Assembly: GCF_040546585.1 (NCBI RefSeq)
Contig: NZ_JBEPOC010000001.1
Coordinates: forward strand, 1,550,001 to 1,614,000
DNA length: 64,000 nucleotides
DNA from: Marmoricola sp. OAE513
GTDB taxonomy: Bacteria; Actinomycetota; Actinomycetes; Propionibacteriales; Nocardioidaceae
Direction of reading: 5' to 3'
The notes beneath the pieces are model-generated. The model was not told the DNA's origin and did no database searches. It saw nothing but the letters and a program-made list of their open reading frames with translations. The first letter of the stretch is position 1; each line of letters opens with the position of its first letter. The position numbers and the translations under genes were made by a program. Shown piece after piece: positions 51,140 to 59,428 of this stretch.

Positions 51140-51694
51140 GTGTTCCGCCCTCCCCGCTCGCGCGTCCCCGCGGCAGCGCTCGCCCTGCTCGGCGGCGTGC
51201 TCGTGCTCACCGCCTGCGGCGAGGACAGCTACCGCGACAGCTCGGCCGGGCAGAAGGCGCCGACCGTGACCCGCGGCTGGAGCGCTGTCGATCCGATCGC
51301 GGTCGACTTCCCGACCGACGACCCGCTCGGTGACGGCGCGACCCTGCCGACCGGCGACGAGCCGTACCTGGTCAACATCTGGGCCAGCTGGTGCGTGCCG
51401 TGCAAGACAGAGCTCCCGCTGCTGCAGTCCGTGGCCGCGAGCGGTGCACTCGACGTCGTCGGCTTCAGCCGCGACCGCTCCGCCGGCAACGCCGAGGAAG
51501 CCCTGGCCGACGCCGACGTCACCTATCCCAATTGGCTCGACAGCGGCGCCGACCTGGTCGTCGCCCTCGACGGTCGTGTCCCGCTGAGTGCCGTCCCCTC
51601 GACCGTCCTGGTGCGCGACGGCAGGGTCGTCGCGGTCCACGTCGGTGAGCTCAAGTCCCGTTCCGAAGTCCTGCAAGCCCTGGAGCAGAAGTGA
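51140..51694 (+). CDS. TlpA-like thioredoxin-fold lipoprotein
   Basis: A 184-residue lipoprotein. The signal ends in lipobox LTAC (C26). The thioredoxin fold has the active-site WASWCVPC (C85, C88) and the cis-Pro loop in AVPSTVLVRDGR. TlpA/ResA-like proteins keep thiols reduced outside the membrane, often for cytochrome or CuA assembly. GTG at 51140, TACCAT 6 nt upstream. GTGA overlap with the Sco1-like gene supports a shared role in oxidase copper insertion. Confidence 0.88.
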   Translation: MFRPPRSRVPAAALALLGGVLVLTACGEDSYRDSSAGQKAPTVTRGWSAVDPIAVDFPTDDPLGDGATLPTGDEPYLVNIWASWCVPCKTELPLLQSVAASGALDVVGFSRDRSAGNAEEALADADVTYPNWLDSGADLVVALDGRVPLSAVPSTVLVRDGRVVAVHVGELKSRSEVLQALEQK

Positions 51695-52332
51695 ACCCGA
51701 AGCGTGTCCTGGTCGCCGTTGCCGCTGCGGTGACGGCTCTGACCCTCCTCTCCGCTTGCGGCGGCGAGGAGAAGGGCGTCGACATCCACGGCACCGTCCT
51801 GGACGCCAGCCGTCCGGTGGCGGCCGACGAGCTGACCACGACCGACGGCGGCACCTTCTCCTTGGTCGACGACAGCACGAAGCCCCTCACGCTCGTGTTC
51901 TTCGGCTACACGCGCTGCCCGGACATCTGCCCCGCGGTGATGTCGTCGGTCGCCGCCGGCCTGACCAAGCTCAGCGACGCGCAGCGCAAGCAGGTGCAGC
52001 TTGTCTTCGTCACCACGGACCCGAAGCGCGACACCGACAAGGTCCTCGCCGACTACGTCAGCCGCTTCGACCCGTCCTTCCGTGCACTCACCGGGGACAT
52101 CCGGACCATCTCGAAGGTGGCGCTCTCCCTCGGCGTCTTCGTCGACAAGGGCGAGGCCCTCCCCGGCGGCGGCTACGACCCGAACAGCCACGGCGCCAAC
52201 GTCATCGGGATCAACGCCGAGCACCGGGCGCTGATCGCGTGGGACGGCGAGACGTCCCCGTCGCAGTTCGCGAGCGACTTCGAGTTCCTGGTCACCAAGA
52301 AGCCCGACCGGCTCGAGGGACCGAACGGGTAG
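51691..52332 (+). CDS. Sco1/SenC/PrrC copper chaperone lipoprotein
   Basis: A 213-residue lipoprotein. Lipobox LSAC (C23). The Sco copper site is complete: C76 and C80 in TRCPDIC, plus H167 in NSHGANV. It delivers copper to the CuA site of cytochrome c oxidase or acts as a thiol reductase. The GTG start overlaps the TlpA-like stop, so the two are translated together. Confidence 0.93.
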   Translation: MNPKRVLVAVAAAVTALTLLSACGGEEKGVDIHGTVLDASRPVAADELTTTDGGTFSLVDDSTKPLTLVFFGYTRCPDICPAVMSSVAAGLTKLSDAQRKQVQLVFVTTDPKRDTDKVLADYVSRFDPSFRALTGDIRTISKVALSLGVFVDKGEALPGGGYDPNSHGANVIGINAEHRALIAWDGETSPSQFASDFEFLVTKKPDRLEGPNG

Positions 52333-52374
52333 GAGCCCGAGGGGGGCACGGCGGACGGGCACTACCGTGTCACT

Positions 52375-53562
52375 GTGACCGGTCAGACCCAGCAGCGCCT
52401 TCAGGTGGCAGCCCGCGCGAACGTGCCGCCGTTCCACGTGATGGACCTGCTGGCCGCGGCCCAGACCCGCGCCGCGAGCCACGGCGACCTGGTGAACTTC
52501 GTCGCCGGTCAGCCGTCCACGGGTGCGCCGCGTCCGGTGCGCGAGGAAGCCAAGCGCCTGCTCGACGAGGACCTGCTCGGGTACAGCGTCGCCACCGGGA
52601 TCCCGGAGCTGCGCCGGGCGATCGCCGAGCACCACCGGCGTACGTCGGGCATCGAGGTGGACGCCGAGGACATCGTGGTGACCACCGGGTCCTCGGGCGG
52701 GTTCCTCCTCGCCTTCCTGGCGGCGTTCGAGCCGGGTGACCGCGTCGTGATGGCCCGGCCCGGGTACCCCTGCTACCGCAACGTGCTGACCGCGCTCGGG
52801 TGTGAGGTCGTCGAGATCGACTGCGGCCCCGAGACCCGGTTCCAGCCGACGGTCGAGCTGCTCGAGGCAGCAGCGTCGTCTGCGGGGGGTCCGGTCGCCG
52901 GCCTGGTGATCGCCTCTCCCGCGAACCCGACCGGCACGATGATCGCGCCCGAGGAGCTGGCTGCGATCGCTGCGTGGTGCGAGCAGAACGGCGTACGGCT
53001 GATCTCCGACGAGATCTACCACGGCATCACCTACGGGGGTGCCGGCACGTCGTCGGCGTGGCAGACCTCGCGCACCGGGGTCATCTTCGGGTCGTTCTCG
53101 AAGTACTTCTCGATGACCGGCTGGCGGCTCGGCTGGATGGTCGTCCCCGGGGACCTGCGCCGTCCGGTCGACGTGCTCACCGGCAACTTCACGATCTGCC
53201 CCCCGGTGATCTCCCAGTACGCCGCCGTCGCCGCGTTCACCCCGGAGTCGTACGCCGAGCTCGACGGCCACGTCAACCGGTACGCCGCCAACCGCGCCCT
53301 GCTCCTCGAACGTCTGCCGCGGCTCGGGGTCGACCGGCTCGCCCCTGCCGACGGCGCGTTCTACGTGTACGCCGACATCAGCCACCTCACCGACGACAGC
53401 TACTCCTGGTGCCAGCGCCTGCTCGCCGAGACCGGTGTCGCCACCGCGCCCGGCATCGACTTCGACACCCGGCGCGGCAACGAGTTCGTCCGGCTCTCCT
53501 TCGCCGGGAGCGCCGAGGAGATCACCCGCGGCCTGGACCGGCTCGAGGGTTGGTTGCGATGA
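52375..53562 (+). CDS. PLP-dependent aminotransferase, class I/II
   Basis: A 395-residue fold-type I aminotransferase: VAGQPSTGAP, the PLP-phosphate loop TTGSSGGF, ASPANPTGTM, SDEIYHGITY and the Schiff-base lysine K243 in SFSKYFSMTGWRLGW. A C-terminal FVRLSFAGS arginine binds the substrate carboxylate. Amino-acid specificity cannot be read from sequence. GTG at 52375 with TACCGT 6 nt upstream. Its stop overlaps the MOSC gene start. Confidence 0.92.
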   Translation: MTGQTQQRLQVAARANVPPFHVMDLLAAAQTRAASHGDLVNFVAGQPSTGAPRPVREEAKRLLDEDLLGYSVATGIPELRRAIAEHHRRTSGIEVDAEDIVVTTGSSGGFLLAFLAAFEPGDRVVMARPGYPCYRNVLTALGCEVVEIDCGPETRFQPTVELLEAAASSAGGPVAGLVIASPANPTGTMIAPEELAAIAAWCEQNGVRLISDEIYHGITYGGAGTSSAWQTSRTGVIFGSFSKYFSMTGWRLGWMVVPGDLRRPVDVLTGNFTICPPVISQYAAVAAFTPESYAELDGHVNRYAANRALLLERLPRLGVDRLAPADGAFYVYADISHLTDDSYSWCQRLLAETGVATAPGIDFDTRRGNEFVRLSFAGSAEEITRGLDRLEGWLR

Positions 53563-54401
53563 CGCTGACCCTGCGCGGCATCAACGTGCACCCGGTCAAG
53601 AGCACGGCGATCCGGCCGCTGACCACCGCCGAGGTGCTGCCCTGGGGACTGGCCGGGGACCGCCGGTGGATGGTCGTCGACAACGGCGGCACGTTGGTCA
53701 GTGCGCGCGAGCTGCGGACCCTCTTCCACGTCGTCGCCGACACCCCCGAGACCGAGCCAGGCCTGCCGGCGCCGTTGCGACTGCGCTCGCGCGGGCACGA
53801 GCCGATCGACGTCGTCGAGCCGGACTCCGCCCTCATCGACCTGCGGATGTTCAGCAACGACCTGCAGGGCCGGCCGGCCGACGAGTCGGCGCACCAGTGG
53901 CTGCGCGCCGTCACCGGTCGCCCCGACCTGCGCCTGGTCTGGTGCGACGACCCCGAGCGCCGGCGGTTCGAGCGGGAGTGGGCAGTCGCGACCGACCACG
54001 CGCCGTACACGGACAGCTGCCCGGTGACGCTGGCGTCGCTCGCGTCCCTGAACCAGCTCAACGACTGGATCGCTGCCGGAGCCCTCGAGCGCGGCGAGGA
54101 AGCACCCGCGCCGCTGCCGATCGAGAGGTTCCGCCCGAACGTGGTGATCGACGGCGACCACCCGTTCGCGGAGGACGGCTGGACCCGGGTGCAGATCGGC
54201 GAGGTCGCGTTCCGGGTCCCCAAGCGGGTGGACCGGTGCGTCATGACGACGATCTCCTCGACCGACCTCACCTCGACCAAGGAACCGATCCGGACCTTGG
54301 CGAAGCACCGGCTGCACGACGGAGCGACCTGGTTCGCGGTCCACCTGATCCCGCTGAACGCGGGTCGGATCGCCGTCGGCGACCCCGTCACCTTCGCGTA
54401 G
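53559..54401 (+). CDS. MOSC domain protein, mARC/YcbX-like
   Basis: A 280-residue protein with an N-terminal MOSC_N beta-barrel (VHPVKSTAIRPLTTAEVLPWGLAGDRRWMVVD) and a C-terminal MOSC domain (RFRPNVVIDGDHPFAEDGW). C227 in DRCVMTTIS is the expected molybdenum-ligating cysteine of mARC/YcbX N-hydroxylate reductases. It overlaps the aminotransferase stop by ATGA. Reduction of N-hydroxylated compounds is the best guess. Confidence 0.88.
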   Translation: MTLTLRGINVHPVKSTAIRPLTTAEVLPWGLAGDRRWMVVDNGGTLVSARELRTLFHVVADTPETEPGLPAPLRLRSRGHEPIDVVEPDSALIDLRMFSNDLQGRPADESAHQWLRAVTGRPDLRLVWCDDPERRRFEREWAVATDHAPYTDSCPVTLASLASLNQLNDWIAAGALERGEEAPAPLPIERFRPNVVIDGDHPFAEDGWTRVQIGEVAFRVPKRVDRCVMTTISSTDLTSTKEPIRTLAKHRLHDGATWFAVHLIPLNAGRIAVGDPVTFA

Positions 54402-54461
54402 GGCGGGGCTACGACGCGTCGTTGCTGAAGATCGACGCCTTCACGTCGGTGCGCACGATCC

Positions 54462-55523
54462 TCAGACCACGGGCCTGGTCGAACCGCAGCACGACGTCCT
54501 CGATCGCCTCGTCCTCTCGGCGTCGTCGGCGACCGGGATCGAGAACCACGCGGTTCGGACGCCACGCGGGAACGACACGGTCACGAGCACCGGGGTGTAG
54601 TCCGACCCGGCCTTCGCGCTGCCGTCTGCGGTCCGCACCCGGACGCTGACCGGACGCGAGGTCGGTCGGTCCAGGTCGAGCCGGACGCGGACGGGTGTTG
54701 CTCCGTCCTCGGTGCCGGAGAGCACGGTGGCGCGCAGCTTCGGTGAGGGGTACGCGACACCGCCGCCGGGGCCGATCTCGCTGAAGCAGTAGCCGCGCTT
54801 CTTGGCGACCCGGATGATCTTGGAGACCGCCTTCACCGAGTTCGGCGAGTTCGTGACGCCGTCGTGCTGCAGCACGATGTTCTTCTTGTGCGGGCGGAGC
54901 GCGCGGAGCACCCGGTTCGCGATCTGTCCGGAGCTTCCGCTCGACCAGTCCAGCGAGTCGACCGTCCAGAGCACCGGCACCAGGCCGACCTTCTTGACGT
55001 CCTTGCTCACCCGCTTGTTGATCGCGCCGTACGGCGGCCGCATCAGGTTGCTCGGAGTGATGCCGTGGGTCTTCATCGTGTGCCGTGTCCGGGTCAGCTC
55101 GCCGCGCACGGTCCTGTTCGAGAGCGCGGGCAGCTCGCGGTGGTCCCAGGTGTGGTTGCCGATGACGAAGCCGGAGCGTTGCACCAGGCGGGCCGTCGCG
55201 GGCGACGACTTCACCCGCGAGCCGACCATGAAGAAGGTCGCGGGCACGTCGTGCGCCAGCAACGTCCGCACGAGCCTCGGGGTGACCGAGGCGGAAGGGC
55301 CGTCGTCGAAGGTGAGCGCCACCAGGCCGGCACGGCAAGCCTTGGTCTTCGGCGCCTGCTGGACCTTCACCGCGAGCGGTGTCGTCCGGAACGCGACGGT
55401 CGCCAGGTCGGCGACGCCGCGGGCGTCGGCGGGTCCGGTGGAGGTGCTCACCGCCGAAGCGCCGAGCGCAGCTGTCAGCAACGCCAGCGCCGCGGTGAGC
55501 GCTCCGAGAGCGGTGCGATGCAT
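54462..55523 (-). CDS. secreted polysaccharide deacetylase, C-terminus frameshifted
   Basis: A 353-residue exported NodB-type deacetylase as encoded. Signal peptide 1 to about 24. Catalytic motifs are intact: TFDDGPS (D73, D74), HTWDH (H124, H128), RPPYGA, WTVDSLDW and LQHDG. It removes acetyl groups from peptidoglycan or another GlcNAc polymer. A Calx-beta-like domain begins near 267. At about 54517-54520 the frame breaks: after VADDAE the expected EDEAIEDVVLRFDQARGLRIV lies in another frame, ending at 54409. A 1-nt deletion restores the domain, so this is a recent mutation or a sequencing error. Confidence 0.85.
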   Translation of the reverse strand: MHRTALGALTAALALLTAALGASAVSTSTGPADARGVADLATVAFRTTPLAVKVQQAPKTKACRAGLVALTFDDGPSASVTPRLVRTLLAHDVPATFFMVGSRVKSSPATARLVQRSGFVIGNHTWDHRELPALSNRTVRGELTRTRHTMKTHGITPSNLMRPPYGAINKRVSKDVKKVGLVPVLWTVDSLDWSSGSSGQIANRVLRALRPHKKNIVLQHDGVTNSPNSVKAVSKIIRVAKKRGYCFSEIGPGGGVAYPSPKLRATVLSGTEDGATPVRVRLDLDRPTSRPVSVRVRTADGSAKAGSDYTPVLVTVSFPRGVRTAWFSIPVADDAERTRRSRTSCCGSTRPVV

Positions 55524-55535
55524 GCCCCCAGGATT

Positions 55536-56135
55536 TCAGGCCGCGAGGGCTCCCGTGAGCACATTCACCAGGTGTTCCACGAATCGTTCGTGCCCCAGGC
55601 GCTGACGAGCCCCCGCCTCGCGGGATCGGGCGCGTTCGGCGAGGGCTGCCGTAAGGAACGTCACCATCAGCGCGGCCCGCTCGCGGGCCAGAGGAGTTCC
55701 CAGCCGTGGTGCGAGGAGGCTGTCGAGGCGAGCGAGCTGGTCGCCGATCACGGTGCCGACCAGGACCTCGTTCGGCTCTCCGGCCCCGACACCGGACCAG
55801 CCCGCGACCTGTTCCATGATCCGCAGGAAGTCCCGACCGTCCTCGGTGGCCAGCAGGCTGGCGGTCGGGGCGACGATGGCATCTACCACCTGGCGGAGGT
55901 CGGCTCCGGCAGGTGGCACCTCGCGGCGACCCTCCATCGCTTCCATGTGCTTGGCGACGATCGCGGCGAGCAGGCCGGTGCGCGAACCGAAGTGGTAGCC
56001 GACCGCGGAGTCGTTGCGCTGCTCGGCGTCGCGGACGATGTCGCTCAGCTTCGCGCCGGCCACGCCGTCGCGGGCGAACCGCCGCTCGCCGGCACGCAGC
56101 AGGAGTGCTCGGGTCTGGGTTGCGTCGCGGGCCAC
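55536..56135 (-). CDS. TetR family transcriptional regulator
   Basis: A 199-residue TetR protein: HTH with RRFARDGVAGAKLSDIVRDAEQRNDSAVGYHFGSRTGLLAAIV, and a helical ligand domain. The unusual DSAVGYHFGS reading is shared with regulators that recognise lipid-CoA or other hydrophobic effectors. GTG start at 56135. It diverges from a cytochrome P450 with only 53 bp between the two starts, where the inverted CTAACG/CGTTAG repeat lies; it likely represses the P450. Confidence 0.9.
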   Translation of the reverse strand: MARDATQTRALLLRAGERRFARDGVAGAKLSDIVRDAEQRNDSAVGYHFGSRTGLLAAIVAKHMEAMEGRREVPPAGADLRQVVDAIVAPTASLLATEDGRDFLRIMEQVAGWSGVGAGEPNEVLVGTVIGDQLARLDSLLAPRLGTPLARERAALMVTFLTAALAERARSREAGARQRLGHERFVEHLVNVLTGALAA

Positions 56136-56146
56136 AGTTGCACATA

Positions 56147-56179
56147 CTAACGAGGTGTCTTATTAACAATCTCCGTTAG
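56147..56179. promoter_or_regulatory. TetR operator candidate between regulator and P450
   Basis: CTAACG (56147-56152) and CGTTAG (56174-56179) are inverted 6-bp half-sites, 21 bp apart, surrounding the AT-rich tcttattaacaat. The spacing would place two protein subunits or dimers on one face of the helix across the promoter. Confidence 0.55.
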
Positions 56180-56188
56180 AAGGTGCTC

Positions 56189-57427
56189 GTGAGCGCGCTG
56201 TCCTACGACCCGCTGGACGTCGACTTCCTCGCCGACCCGTACCCGGCCTTCGCCTGGCTGCGCGAGAACGACCCCGTGCACCACCACCCCAAGGACGACC
56301 GCGCGCCCGCCTTCTGGGCACTGTCCCGGTTCGAGCACATCTGGGAGGCCGTGCGCCGTCCGGACCTGTTCTCCTCCGCGCAGGGCCTCACCTTCTTCCC
56401 CGATGAGATCGGTCAGCTCGGCATCCCTCCGACGATGGTGATGCTCGACCCGCCCGTGCAGACACAGCTGCGCAGCCTGATCGGTCGAGGCTTCACGCCC
56501 AAGCGGGTCACCGTCCTGGAGGACCGGATCCGCGATTTCGTCCGGGCGCGGCTCGACGACATGGGACGACGGTGGCGCGACGGCATGGGCGTCGACCTGC
56601 ACGAGCACTTCTCCTCGACCATCCCGACGTACGTGCTGGCCGAGCTGTTCGGCATCCCGCTCGGCGACCAGGAGAAGTTCGCGCCCTGGGTGAACGCGCT
56701 GACCCAGCTGCAGAACGACGGCTTCTCCCTCGACCCGAACGGCTCGGCGACCGGGGCCGGGGCGCTCACCGCCATGGCCGAGATGATGGAGTACTTCACC
56801 GCCGCGATCGCCCACCGTCGTCAGAACCCGACTGACGACCTGCTCGGCGCCCTGGTCGCGGCGGAAGTGACCGACGAGAACGGGACCCACCGGCTCTCCG
56901 ACTGGGACATCCTCGGCTTCTGCTTCGTCGTGGTCGCCGGGGGCAGCGACACCACCGCGAGCCTGATCACCCACGCGGTGACGCTCCTGGGTGACGCCCC
57001 CGAGCAGCGCCGGCTGCTGCTGGAGGACCCGAGCCTGATCTCCGGATCCCTCATCGAGTTCCTCCGCCTGGAGTCCTCGGTCCAGGGCCTGGCGCGCACC
57101 ACCACGGCGGAGGTCACGATCGACGGCACCACGATCCCGGCCGGCGAGAAGGTGATGATGCTGTACGCCGCCGGCAACCGGGACCCGCGCGAGTTCGGCG
57201 AGACCGCCGACGCGCTCGACGTCCGCCGCGAGATCACCCGGCACCTCGCCTTCAGCAGCGGTCCGCACTTCTGCATCGGCACCCACCTGGCCCGACTTCA
57301 GGCCCGGGTGGCGCTCGAGGAGCTGCTCGCGCGCCACCCACAGGTCGCCGTGGATGCCGCTGCGGGCACACGGCACCAGTCGGCGTTCGTGCGGGGGTGG
57401 CTGTCTATTCCGGTCACCAGTTTGTAA
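56189..57427 (+). CDS. cytochrome P450
   Basis: A 412-residue soluble bacterial P450. The I-helix oxygen motif AGGSDTT is at about 250-256, ExxR in SLIEFLRLES, and the heme loop FSSGPHFCIG has the cysteine ligand C362. GTG at 56189 is chosen because GAAGG lies 5 nt upstream; GTG 56183 is an in-frame alternative. Substrate unknown: the sequence is CYP-family-like but not specific enough to assign a CYP number. No ferredoxin gene is adjacent. Regulated by the divergent TetR. Confidence 0.94.
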   Translation: MSALSYDPLDVDFLADPYPAFAWLRENDPVHHHPKDDRAPAFWALSRFEHIWEAVRRPDLFSSAQGLTFFPDEIGQLGIPPTMVMLDPPVQTQLRSLIGRGFTPKRVTVLEDRIRDFVRARLDDMGRRWRDGMGVDLHEHFSSTIPTYVLAELFGIPLGDQEKFAPWVNALTQLQNDGFSLDPNGSATGAGALTAMAEMMEYFTAAIAHRRQNPTDDLLGALVAAEVTDENGTHRLSDWDILGFCFVVVAGGSDTTASLITHAVTLLGDAPEQRRLLLEDPSLISGSLIEFLRLESSVQGLARTTTAEVTIDGTTIPAGEKVMMLYAAGNRDPREFGETADALDVRREITRHLAFSSGPHFCIGTHLARLQARVALEELLARHPQVAVDAAAGTRHQSAFVRGWLSIPVTSL

Positions 57428-57450
57428 CGCCGGTTCATAGACTCCGGCGT
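57427..57450 (+). terminator. hairpin after P450
   Basis: ACGCCGG (57427-57433) pairs with CCGGCGT (57444-57450) across a 10-nt AT-rich loop, immediately after the P450 stop. Followed by tccggttcg, so only weakly terminator-like. Confidence 0.5.
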
Positions 57451-57502
57451 TCCGGTTCGCCTACGGTCACAGTGTTAGGGGGACGTACTGGAGGTTCGGT
57501 TC

Positions 57503-58174
57503 ATGAAGATTCGCACGCTCACCGTCGCTGCGGCGCTCACCGCCGGGCTGGGTGTCACCCTGGCGCCCGCGCAGGCGCTCACCCCGGAGCCGCCGAGCTC
57601 CACCGTCGCGACCGTCGACCCGGCCTCCGACGTCCAGCGCTACTCCACCCACGTCCCCGAGCCCCTGCCCCAGTACCCGGCACCGAACCAGACTCAGGGC
57701 GACATCACCGGCTCCCGGCTCACCCACAAGAGCAAGACGATCCGCCTGCGCCTGCGCTTCGCCGAGCTGGACAAGGTCGGCTACCTGCACGGCTACAGCA
57801 TCCGCTTCCACGGAGCCAAGGTCGACCGGTCGGTGGTCTTCGCCGCCTACCCCGGCAAGCGGACGCCCATCGACCGGGTCGCGTACTGGCGCGGGGACAA
57901 GCCGGTCCTGCTCGGCAAGTTCGGCAACCCCCGGAAGTGCTCGGGCCTGAAGGCCACCATCAGCTACAAGTACGACAACGTGCTGGTCGTGATCCCGCGC
58001 AGGTGCCTCGGCAACCCGAGGTGGATCGAGGCGGGCCCCCGGGTCTCCACGAGGTTCGCGGGCGCGAACAGCTCCGAGGTCAACTACTTCGACGACGCGT
58101 ACAGCAGCGGGGGCAAGATCGGCGACAAGGCGCCGCTCGGAGCCCGCGCCTACACCCCGAGCGCCTTGGACTGA
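57503..58174 (+). CDS. secreted hypothetical protein, tandem family member 1
   Basis: A 223-residue exported protein with a signal peptide (1 to about 25, LTVAAALTAGLGVTLAPAQA). The mature region has GDITGSRLTHKSKTIRLRLRF, ELDKVGYLHGYSI, a cysteine (RKCSGL), DNVLVVIPRRCLGNPRWIEAG and a final FDDAYS. The same order of motifs recurs in the next two genes, so the three are paralogues. The two cysteines are conserved and may form a disulphide. Beta-rich by pattern; no known domain recognised. Confidence 0.75.
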   Translation: MKIRTLTVAAALTAGLGVTLAPAQALTPEPPSSTVATVDPASDVQRYSTHVPEPLPQYPAPNQTQGDITGSRLTHKSKTIRLRLRFAELDKVGYLHGYSIRFHGAKVDRSVVFAAYPGKRTPIDRVAYWRGDKPVLLGKFGNPRKCSGLKATISYKYDNVLVVIPRRCLGNPRWIEAGPRVSTRFAGANSSEVNYFDDAYSSGGKIGDKAPLGARAYTPSALD

Positions 58175-58212
58175 GCTCGATCAGGTGGGCCTGCTCGCCT
58201 AGGCTCGGGCAC

Positions 58213-58824
58213 ATGAAGTCCTCCCGTGCAGTGGTCCTGCTCGCCCTCGTCGCTGCGCTCGCACTGACCGGCGGAACGGCTGGTGCGGCCACGTCCACGA
58301 AGAAGCCGAGCGGTGCGACGACGTACGACAAGGCAGGTGACGTCTACTTCACGACGACCGTCGCCGGTTCACTCCAGGTCCCCGGCGGCAAGGCCACCAA
58401 GCAGCGCAACGGCGACATCCGGACGGTCCGCGTCAAGCACACCGCGACCCAGGTACGCGTCCGCCTCCGGTACGTCGAGCTGGCCAGGTCCGGGACCCAG
58501 CACCTGCACGTCGTCCAGCTGACCACCTCGAAGAAGAAGGCCTACGAGGTCGACCTGTACGCCGGCCCCGGGGCCTGGCGCGGCGTCGGCGAGCTGGTCG
58601 ACGCCCGCGGAGCCAGCAAGCGGTGCGCCCTGAAGTGGGACCTGGACTACCGGGCGAACACCGCGCTGATCGTGGTGCCGCGCAGCTGCATCGGCCGGCC
58701 CGGCTGGATTCGCGCCGGTGCCGGCACGACCAGCATGAGCGGGGACACCCGGTACGCCGACGACGGCCTGTCCGCGCGGAAGCCGGGGAGCGTGCTCGCG
58801 CTCGGACCGAAGCTCTACCGGTGA
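58213..58824 (+). CDS. secreted hypothetical protein, tandem family member 2
   Basis: A 203-residue exported protein: signal peptide to about 25 (VVLLALVAALALTGGTAGAA), then GDIRTVRVKHTATQVRVRLRYVEL, CALKWDLDYRANTALIVVPRSCIGRPGWIRAGAG and YADDGLS. The paired cysteines and VVPRxC motif match its neighbours. TAGGCT at 58200-58205 ends 7 nt before ATG, so it has its own leaderless promoter. Function unknown. Confidence 0.76.
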   Translation: MKSSRAVVLLALVAALALTGGTAGAATSTKKPSGATTYDKAGDVYFTTTVAGSLQVPGGKATKQRNGDIRTVRVKHTATQVRVRLRYVELARSGTQHLHVVQLTTSKKKAYEVDLYAGPGAWRGVGELVDARGASKRCALKWDLDYRANTALIVVPRSCIGRPGWIRAGAGTTSMSGDTRYADDGLSARKPGSVLALGPKLYR

Positions 58825-58831
58825 GGTGGAC

Positions 58832-59425
58832 GTGAGCGCCTTCCGCCTGATCACCGCCGTCGTCGTAGGCGCCACCGTGCTGGTCGCCGCACCGGCGTCG
58901 GCCGACTCCAAGGTCCGCAGCGACGCGCGGCACGACGTCCGCTACGTGTCGAGGGACGACCAGGGAGACTTCGGCGGCCGATCGACTGCGATCCCGTCAC
59001 GCCGTCTCGGCGACATCACCTCGCTGCGGGTGACCCACGGTCCGCGGAAGATCACCGCCACGCTGAAGTTCCGGGCGCTGCGGAAGGAGGGGTCGCACAC
59101 GCACTGGTTCCAGCTGCGAACGCCCCGACGAACAGTGGACGTCTTCCTCCAGGCCGACCGCGAGAGCTGGAAGGGAAGCCGGCTGATCTACGAGCTGGGC
59201 GACGAGGACAACGAGTTCTCGTGCCGGTTCTCCCACCGGATCGACTACCGGGCCGACACCGTCACCGTGGTCGTTCCCCGGACGTGCCTGCTTCGCCCCG
59301 CGTTCGTCCGGGTCGGGGCCGAGACGATGATCGAGAGCGGCGGGCACCGGTTCTACGACAAGGCCCCGCAGCGGGGCGGCCCGTACAACGCCGGCCCACC
59401 GCGAGGACCTCGGGTCCACCGCTGA
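58832..59425 (+). CDS. secreted hypothetical protein, tandem family member 3
   Basis: A 197-residue exported protein: signal peptide to about 24 (LITAVVVGATVLVAAPASA), GDITSLRVTHGPRKITATLKFRAL, CRFSHRIDYRADTVTVVVPRTCLLRPAFVRVGAE and FYDKAPQ. Third paralogue. Its GTG (58832, GAGGT 4 nt upstream; GTG 58826 alternative) lies 7 bp past the previous stop, so the last two genes form one unit. Function unknown. Confidence 0.74.
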   Translation: MSAFRLITAVVVGATVLVAAPASADSKVRSDARHDVRYVSRDDQGDFGGRSTAIPSRRLGDITSLRVTHGPRKITATLKFRALRKEGSHTHWFQLRTPRRTVDVFLQADRESWKGSRLIYELGDEDNEFSCRFSHRIDYRADTVTVVVPRTCLLRPAFVRVGAETMIESGGHRFYDKAPQRGGPYNAGPPRGPRVHR

Positions 59426-59428
59426 GGA

